DNA of 40,545 bases from an uncultured Pelagibacteraceae bacterium (GTDB taxonomy: Bacteria > Pseudomonadota > Alphaproteobacteria > Pelagibacterales > Pelagibacteraceae), in contig CACHEF010000007.1 in the NCBI GenBank assembly GCA_902578775.1, positions 1-40,545 on the forward strand, read 5' to 3'. A model generated the notes under the pieces. It was not told the origin of the DNA and did no database searches. It worked only from the letters and a program-made list of their open reading frames with translations. The position numbers and the translations under genes were made by a program. Positions 35,487-40,545 of this stretch are shown piece by piece. Positions within the stretch are counted from its first letter, which is position 1, and each line of letters begins with the position of its first letter.

Positions 35487-36277
35487 TTTACTGAGATAAA
35501 TATCCTATTCTTGTTAGCAAATTTAATACATTTGCTTTTATCTAAAAAAACATGTTGTTTACTTTTTAAAACAATACCTTTTAAACCTGCACTCTTGCTT
35601 TGTTTTAAAGTTTTTAATCCAATAGTAGGTAAGTCAACTCTAAGGTCTTGTTTTTTTTTTGGAAACTTAACCAAAACTCCATGATTTCTAAATTTTTTAC
35701 TTTTACTTTTTTCAAGCATTTTTTTAGTTCCACTTTTTCCTTCTATAGAAATTACTTTTTTGTTTCTAACAACAACTCCTTGACTAAAATTATATTCTCT
35801 TAAACTATTTAAGGTTTTAATTGCTTTTTTAATATCTAAATTGTCTTGTGTGTTTGGTTTAAATTTTGAATAATTCCCTTTTTTTAATGAAAGTTCAGGA
35901 TTAAATTTTAGTGAATTTTCAGTTTTGATCTTGTTTTGGTCCAATATCTTAATGATTTCTTTGAGTATTGCTGCATCACCAAGTTTAGCTGCTTTGATTA
36001 TTCTAGGGATATAATAAATACCTTTGAAATCTAATTTTAATTTAGAAAAGTTTGGTTTGTTTACTTTTCCAGCAAATAAGACTTTTTTACAGTTATTTTC
36101 CTTAAGAATATTAATGATTTTACCAAATTGACCTATAGAAACTGAACGAGATTTTCTATCATTTTTAAACTTCTTTGATTTTGACAAATCAATTATCAAA
36201 TATTTAATTTTTCTTTTTTTGATAGTTTTTAGAATTTCCTTTGGAAATTCAGTGTCACCAAAAATTAATCCTATCAT
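35483..36277 (-). CDS. lpxI: UDP-2,3-diacylglucosamine diphosphatase LpxI
   Basis: 264 residues of the LpxI (DUF1009) family, the alphaproteobacterial replacement for LpxH. It cleaves UDP-2,3-diacylglucosamine to lipid X. Motifs are FAGKVNKPNF, LGDAAILKEII, SQGVVVRNKKVISIEGKSGT (usually EG-x-x-GTD), LVKFPKKKQDLRVDLPTIGL and a GLKGIVL segment. The Asp of the GTD triplet is Lys here (GTKKML), a small departure near the expected active site. It lies between lpxA (1-base gap) and lpxB (ATGA overlap), the usual position. Confidence 0.92.
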   Translation of the reverse strand: MIGLIFGDTEFPKEILKTIKKRKIKYLIIDLSKSKKFKNDRKSRSVSIGQFGKIINILKENNCKKVLFAGKVNKPNFSKLKLDFKGIYYIPRIIKAAKLGDAAILKEIIKILDQNKIKTENSLKFNPELSLKKGNYSKFKPNTQDNLDIKKAIKTLNSLREYNFSQGVVVRNKKVISIEGKSGTKKMLEKSKSKKFRNHGVLVKFPKKKQDLRVDLPTIGLKTLKQSKSAGLKGIVLKSKQHVFLDKSKCIKFANKNRIFISVK

Positions 36278-36278
36278 C

Positions 36279-37055
36279 TTATGAAAATGGTGTGCAAATA
36301 GACCTTTTTTTATCCTTTGTTATAAAATCAATTACATTCTTAACTAATGGGTTTTCTTGAAAGAAACCATTTAATTTACTTATATTTTCATTGATATTTT
36401 TTGTAGCAAATATCACCTTATAAGCCTCACTTAAGCCTAAGATATCTTTATTTTCAAACTTAGCTCTTCTTAATCCTATTAAATTCAATCCTTGTAATAA
36501 ATTTCTATTTCCCGTTGATAATCCATATGGAATTACATCATGCAGCACACCTGTCATTCCACCAATCATTGCCATTTTACCAATTCTTGTAAACTGTTGA
36601 ACTGCGGAGTTTCCTCCTATAACGACATTATCTTCAATAATTACATGTCCTCCCAGTGGAACATTATTTGCAATTATTACATTATTTCCAACCTGACAAT
36701 CATGAGCGATATGAGATGAAATCATAAATAAACAATTATTTCCAATAACTGTTTTACCACCACCACCAACTGTACCTGGATTTATAGTTACGTATTCTCT
36801 GATTTTGTTATTATCTCCTATAATTAAATTTGTAGGTTCTCCATTATATTTTAAATCTTGAGGATCGTTTATTGATACAAAAGGATAAATTTTATTTCCT
36901 TTACCAATTTTAACGTTCCCCGAAATATTAACATGAGATTGAATAACTGTATTCTCACCAATCTCCACATTAGGACCTATTACACAATAAGCTCCAACTT
37001 GAACACTTTGATTTATTTTTGCTTTTGAGTGTATAATTGCAGTTTTATCTATCAT
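36279..37055 (-). CDS. lpxA: UDP-N-acetylglucosamine acyltransferase
   Basis: 258-residue left-handed beta-helix enzyme that adds a 3-hydroxyacyl chain from ACP to UDP-GlcNAc, the first lipid A step. Hexapeptide repeats run from residue 6 to about 180. The catalytic His is H118 in SHIAHDCQVG, by analogy with E. coli H125. Other blocks are IGPNVEIG, REYVTINPGT and GLNLIGLRRAKF in the C-terminal helical part. It starts at the lpxD stop with a 4-base ATGA overlap. Confidence 0.97.
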   Translation of the reverse strand: MIDKTAIIHSKAKINQSVQVGAYCVIGPNVEIGENTVIQSHVNISGNVKIGKGNKIYPFVSINDPQDLKYNGEPTNLIIGDNNKIREYVTINPGTVGGGGKTVIGNNCLFMISSHIAHDCQVGNNVIIANNVPLGGHVIIEDNVVIGGNSAVQQFTRIGKMAMIGGMTGVLHDVIPYGLSTGNRNLLQGLNLIGLRRAKFENKDILGLSEAYKVIFATKNINENISKLNGFFQENPLVKNVIDFITKDKKRSICTPFS

Positions 37056-38032
37056 TTGTTATCTTTTAAAAATTGCCTTAAATCTTTTGAGGGATACCCC
37101 ATAACTTTACTGTTGTCTGGAATATCTTTAATTACACCACTCCCACCTCCAATTTGAACATTATTTCCAACTTTAAGATGTCCTGATATGCCAGCTTGCC
37201 CACCTATCATTACATTGTTGCCTAGAGTGGAACTACCCGCAAAACCAACTTGGCCTGCAATTATACAATTATCTCCAATTTTATTGTTATGTGCAATATG
37301 GATTTGATTATCTAAAAAAGTATTTTTTCCTATTATGGTATTTGACACTGATCCTCTATCTATAGTTGCTCCACTTCCGATTTCTGAATTTTCACCAATA
37401 AATACTATTCCGATATGAGGGTATCTTATATTCTTTTGTTTATTTGGAAAAAAACCAAAACCTTTTTTTCCAATAATACAGCCATCAAGAATTGCAACAT
37501 TCTTTTCTATAATTGTATTCCTAATTAATACATTCGAACCTATCAGACAATTAGATCCTATTTCAACATTTTTTTCTATAATCGTATTATGGCCTATAGA
37601 ACAATTTTTTCCAATCTTTACATTTTCTCCAACTAAAATATTATGACCATGTTTAATTTTGTTTTCAAAATTTAATTCTTCGATTTTTTTAACTGAATTA
37701 TCAAAATCATCATTAATAGCATCTGGATAAAACTTGGATGTAATTTGAGAAATTGTTAATAAAACATTATCAACACATATCGGTTTGCAATCTTTTGGTA
37801 AATGATGTGCTAAATTTTGTAAAGTTATACAATAAGATGCTTTTGTTTTAGAAGCTTGTAAGTGATATTTTTTGGAATGAAAAAAAGTTAAATGTTTTTT
37901 ATCTGCTGTTTGAAGATCTTTAATATCATAAACCGTTTCATCACTCACATTTTTCATATTGCTAAGTTTAAGATCATTTAAAAGATCTGTTATTTTAAAA
38001 GGACCAAAATTTTTAAAAAAAGGGTGTTTCAC
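37052..38032 (-). CDS. lpxD: UDP-3-O-acylglucosamine N-acyltransferase
   Basis: 326 residues. The N-terminal uridine-binding domain (to about 105) is followed by hexapeptide repeats (about 125-300). The catalytic His is H248 in QIHIAHNNKIGD. Also present are GCIIGKKGFGFFPN, GSGATIDRGSVSNT and KDIPDNSKVMGYPS near the end. It starts with GTG at 38032. Here it follows fabZ, whereas the common order is bamA-lpxD-fabZ-lpxA. A 48-base gap separates it from fabZ. Confidence 0.95.
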   Translation of the reverse strand: MKHPFFKNFGPFKITDLLNDLKLSNMKNVSDETVYDIKDLQTADKKHLTFFHSKKYHLQASKTKASYCITLQNLAHHLPKDCKPICVDNVLLTISQITSKFYPDAINDDFDNSVKKIEELNFENKIKHGHNILVGENVKIGKNCSIGHNTIIEKNVEIGSNCLIGSNVLIRNTIIEKNVAILDGCIIGKKGFGFFPNKQKNIRYPHIGIVFIGENSEIGSGATIDRGSVSNTIIGKNTFLDNQIHIAHNNKIGDNCIIAGQVGFAGSSTLGNNVMIGGQAGISGHLKVGNNVQIGGGSGVIKDIPDNSKVMGYPSKDLRQFLKDNK

Positions 38033-38080
38033 AATTTGTTAATATCAAAATTTTCAATTATTGATTATCAACAAATATTT

Positions 38081-38542
38081 CTAATTATTTTTATCTACGA
38101 TTGTGGCTGACCATTGTGCATCTGCCATGCGTTTATCACCAACGAAAGCCTCACCTTTATACTTCCAAACTCTACCGTGGGATCTAATTGCTTCAATTTT
38201 AAGTTCTAATTTACAATCTGGTATAACTGGGTTTCTAAATCTTGCTTTTTCAACACTCATTAAAAAAACGAGTTTATTTTCATACTCTTTTTTATCTATT
38301 CCATCGGCAGTCAAAGCTGCTGCAGCTTGTCCAAAAGCCTCAACAATTAATACTCCTGGCATAACGGGATTTTTTGGAAAATGACCATTTACATAAAAAG
38401 CATTTTTTTTAACATTCATAATTGCAGTTGCTGAATGCAAAGGCACAATATCTTTCAATTCATCAATCAACAACATAGGTTCTCTATGCGGCAATAAATT
38501 AGATATATCATTTTTATTTAATATTTTTGTTTTTTTGTTCAT
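38081..38542 (-). CDS. fabZ: 3-hydroxyacyl-ACP dehydratase FabZ
   Basis: 153-residue hotdog-fold dehydratase of fatty acid elongation, acting on the same 3-hydroxyacyl-ACP pool used by LpxA and LpxD. The catalytic His is H54 in GHFPKNPVMPG and the catalytic Glu is E68 in IVEAFGQA. HREPMLLIDEL and KARFRNPVIPD are standard blocks. It begins directly after the bamA stop, with no gap. Confidence 0.96.
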   Translation of the reverse strand: MNKKTKILNKNDISNLLPHREPMLLIDELKDIVPLHSATAIMNVKKNAFYVNGHFPKNPVMPGVLIVEAFGQAAAALTADGIDKKEYENKLVFLMSVEKARFRNPVIPDCKLELKIEAIRSHGRVWKYKGEAFVGDKRMADAQWSATIVDKNN

Positions 38543-40545
38543 CTAAAAAGTTGTTCCTAAATTAAATCTAAAAGTCTCGGTTTTATCTGTGCTCACTTTA
38601 GAAATCGGCTGAGTAAGTGAAAAACTTAATGGACCCACAGGTGTTAATAAATCCATACCTATCCCTGTTGAGGTTCTTATTGAATTAGAGTCGTCTATTG
38701 TGCTATCATAGTCTACACCCCAAACATTTGCAGCATCAACAAAATAAGAAAAATCTACAATTTCAGCATTTGGAAAAATAAATGGTAAATTAGTAGACAA
38801 ATTTAACGTTGATACGTAATTACCACCAACATAATCTTTATTATCAACTGGTCCCGTTTTTCCTTTTTGAAATCCTCTTAAACGGTTATACGGAACAGAT
38901 CCTCTTTTTGAAACTCTAACATTACTATCAGAATCAATGGAATTAATTGATTTTAGATAAACACTTGCTTTACCAACCATATCAGAAGTTTTTGAAAGAG
39001 CTTTATATTGAGTGAATATAAAAGTATTCATTAATTCTTTAGAGTCTGAAACTAGAGGCAGTTCTTGAAAAAATCTTGTACTATTTCCTGATGAGGGTTT
39101 AAATGGTGAATTTCTTAGATCATAATTTAAACCATACTGAAAATATATATCACTGTAGTTACCTTCCTGTTTTTTTAAAGAGGTAGAGGCTGAAGAATTA
39201 GTCTCTAAATCCTCTAATGAAGCTCTGATATTAGGACTAAAATAAAGGTTTTCATATTGTTCATATGAAGTTCCTAAAGACAAACCTAATTCAGAAACTT
39301 TATAACCAAAATCTGTTAGATTATCTGTTGTAGTTGAAAACAAGCTTGTTGAAAGTGTATTGTCGGTATATGCAAAATTTGGTTTTGAATAAGTAAATTG
39401 ACCTTTAATTGATGTATCTGATAGTTCTAAATTTGTATTAAGATTGATACCTTTTCCTAAAAAGTTTTTTTCAACGATTCCACCTCCAATAGTAGTGCCA
39501 CTTGTTCCAACGCCAGCTGCTAAGCTAATTTCTCCAGTGGGTTTTTCCTCAACAGTTATATCAATTTCTTTTAAATTTTGATTAGATCCATCTTTTATTT
39601 TAGACTTCACATTTTTAAAAATATTTAACGCCCTAATTTTATCTAAGGATTTGTTATATAAAATCTTATTTAATGGATCACCTTCATCAACTATAAGTTG
39701 ATTTCGCACCACTTCCTCTATCGTGTTATAATTTCCTAGAACATTTATTTTTTCTACGTAAAATTTAGTAGAATCCGAGACATTAAATGTAATGTCTAAT
39801 TTATTTTCGTCTATAATTTTCTCCTCAACTTTAGCATCTATAAAATCATATAATCGTAATGAAGCAATATTTTCTATATCAGATAATATTTCATTAAAGT
39901 CATCAATAGAATATTTTTCACCTCTTAGTTTTTCAAATTGATTTATAATTTTTTGGAAATCTTCAATTTTATAATCGCTTGGTAAATTTAATTTTAAATC
40001 GTTAAAATAATAATAATCACCTGCATTAATATTATAAATTAAATTAAAATCTCCATCTTTACTAAGTTCAGCAAAAGAATTCAAAACCTGTACATTATAA
40101 TAACCAAGATTTTTATAATAGCTTGTTATTAATCTTTTATCTAATTTGATTCTTGCTTGATCTAGATAAATATTATTTGATATAAATTTCCAAAACTTAT
40201 GTTCATCAGATGCTATAATTTCTAAGAGTTTTTTACTTTTAATTTTTTTATCACCAATAAATGAAATATTCTTTATTTTTGCTCTAGGTCCTTGATTAAC
40301 ATCAATAACAATTACAGCAGAATTTAAATTTTCGTCTATTTTTATGGAAGGAGTAACTTTTACAAAGTAGTAACCATTAGTTTTTAAAATATTACTTATT
40401 AAATTTATATCATTTTGCAAAATATTTTCTGAAAATGATTTTCTTCTTTGTAATGAAATTTTTTCAAGCAAAAGTTCTTGAATTGATTTTCTTTTAACTC
40501 CTTGGATTTTTATATCTTCAACAATAGGATTTTCAATCAAGTTTA
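38543..40545 (-). CDS. bamA: Outer membrane protein assembly factor BamA, 5' end off window
   Basis: 666 C-terminal residues are visible and the frame is open at the right edge. The visible part starts at the first strand of about the second POTRA domain (IVEDIKIQGVKRKSI), so the signal peptide and POTRA1 are beyond the window. Further POTRA segments follow to about residue 335 (KFYVEKINVLGNYNTIEEVVRN is in the last). The 16-strand barrel follows and contains RGFQKGKTGP, the conserved Arg-Gly-Phe loop motif. The C-terminus ends in Phe (RFNLGTTF), the outer-membrane beta-signal. It inserts beta-barrel proteins into the outer membrane and leads the lipid A operon. Confidence 0.95.
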   Translation of the reverse strand, partial: NLIENPIVEDIKIQGVKRKSIQELLLEKISLQRRKSFSENILQNDINLISNILKTNGYYFVKVTPSIKIDENLNSAVIVIDVNQGPRAKIKNISFIGDKKIKSKKLLEIIASDEHKFWKFISNNIYLDQARIKLDKRLITSYYKNLGYYNVQVLNSFAELSKDGDFNLIYNINAGDYYYFNDLKLNLPSDYKIEDFQKIINQFEKLRGEKYSIDDFNEILSDIENIASLRLYDFIDAKVEEKIIDENKLDITFNVSDSTKFYVEKINVLGNYNTIEEVVRNQLIVDEGDPLNKILYNKSLDKIRALNIFKNVKSKIKDGSNQNLKEIDITVEEKPTGEISLAAGVGTSGTTIGGGIVEKNFLGKGINLNTNLELSDTSIKGQFTYSKPNFAYTDNTLSTSLFSTTTDNLTDFGYKVSELGLSLGTSYEQYENLYFSPNIRASLEDLETNSSASTSLKKQEGNYSDIYFQYGLNYDLRNSPFKPSSGNSTRFFQELPLVSDSKELMNTFIFTQYKALSKTSDMVGKASVYLKSINSIDSDSNVRVSKRGSVPYNRLRGFQKGKTGPVDNKDYVGGNYVSTLNLSTNLPFIFPNAEIVDFSYFVDAANVWGVDYDSTIDDSNSIRTSTGIGMDLLTPVGPLSFSLTQPISKVSTDKTETFRFNLGTTF

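Noticed and set aside
38036..38074. Imperfect inverted repeat TTGTTAATA...TATCAACAA in the fabZ-lpxD gap as a terminator
   Set aside because: One mismatch, a 21-base loop and no T tail; nearly all A/T, so expected by chance. A terminator inside this operon is also unlikely.
38103..38384. 93-codon open frame on the plus strand inside fabZ
   Set aside because: Antisense to a conserved enzyme, no family features, no ribosome site.
40538..40540. TTG at 40540 as the start of bamA
   Set aside because: The frame is open to the window end and this point is already inside a POTRA domain with no signal peptide, so the codon is internal.
1..40545. CRISPR array, insertion sequence, prophage or secretion-system cluster
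   Set aside because: No regularly spaced repeats, transposase, integrase, phage structural or defence genes were seen on either strand.

Overview
The window is a very AT-rich, densely packed bacterial chromosome segment holding 38 protein genes (two cut by the window edges), three tRNA genes and no gap longer than about 165 bases. The fused ispDF gene, the aapJQMP amino-acid transporter, ntrYX, LpxI instead of LpxH, the alphaproteobacterial SOS box in front of lexA and the gene order all point to an alphaproteobacterium. Extreme compaction, low GC and free-living biosynthetic capacity (Trp, Val/Ile, lipid A, isoprenoids) make SAR11 (Pelagibacterales, Candidatus Pelagibacter-like) the best guess. 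This is inferred from gene content, not from a marker-gene search.

Layout. 1-6.8 kb (minus strand): licD-like transferase, then valS-ilvD-manC and a dioxygenase gene that runs off the left edge. 6.9-7.2 kb (plus): tRNA-Cys and tRNA-Asn. 7.2-12.2 kb (minus): an XRE-family regulator, then the general L-amino-acid ABC transporter aapJ-aapQ-aapM-aapP, with a strong hairpin terminator directly behind aapJ. 12.3-18.4 kb (minus): ntrY-ntrX-trkA-trkH-tRNA-Arg, a two-component system plus Trk potassium uptake. 18.4-20.5 kb (plus): ispDF-pgpA-cinA. 20.4-26.9 kb (minus): tpiA-secG-pyrG-kdsA-eno-ftsB-lipA-SRPBCC gene. 27.0-34.4 kb (plus): ppiD-trpE-trpG-trpD-trpC-lexA-gltX. 34.3-40.5 kb (minus): bamA-fabZ-lpxD-lpxA-lpxI-lpxB, the outer-membrane assembly and lipid A operon, with bamA running off the right edge.

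From about 15 kb onward this is the familiar alphaproteobacterial conserved gene neighbourhood, but with modules missing that other members carry (pdhABC-lpd, dusB-ntrBC, moaC-moeA). The left 7 kb is more accessory, with surface-sugar genes next to housekeeping genes. Most adjacent same-strand genes overlap by 1 to 4 bases (TAATG, TAGTG or ATGA), so translational coupling is probably widespread.

I did not find a plausible wholly new system, CRISPR array, prophage or insertion sequence. The observations most worth checking are: an apparent frameshift at a nine-A run in lpxB; an NtrX whose sigma-54 contact loop is absent and whose Walker B Glu is His; two opposite-orientation SOS boxes before lexA; a perfect 20-bp palindrome just upstream of aapJ; and the precise junctions where standard alphaproteobacterial gene modules are missing.
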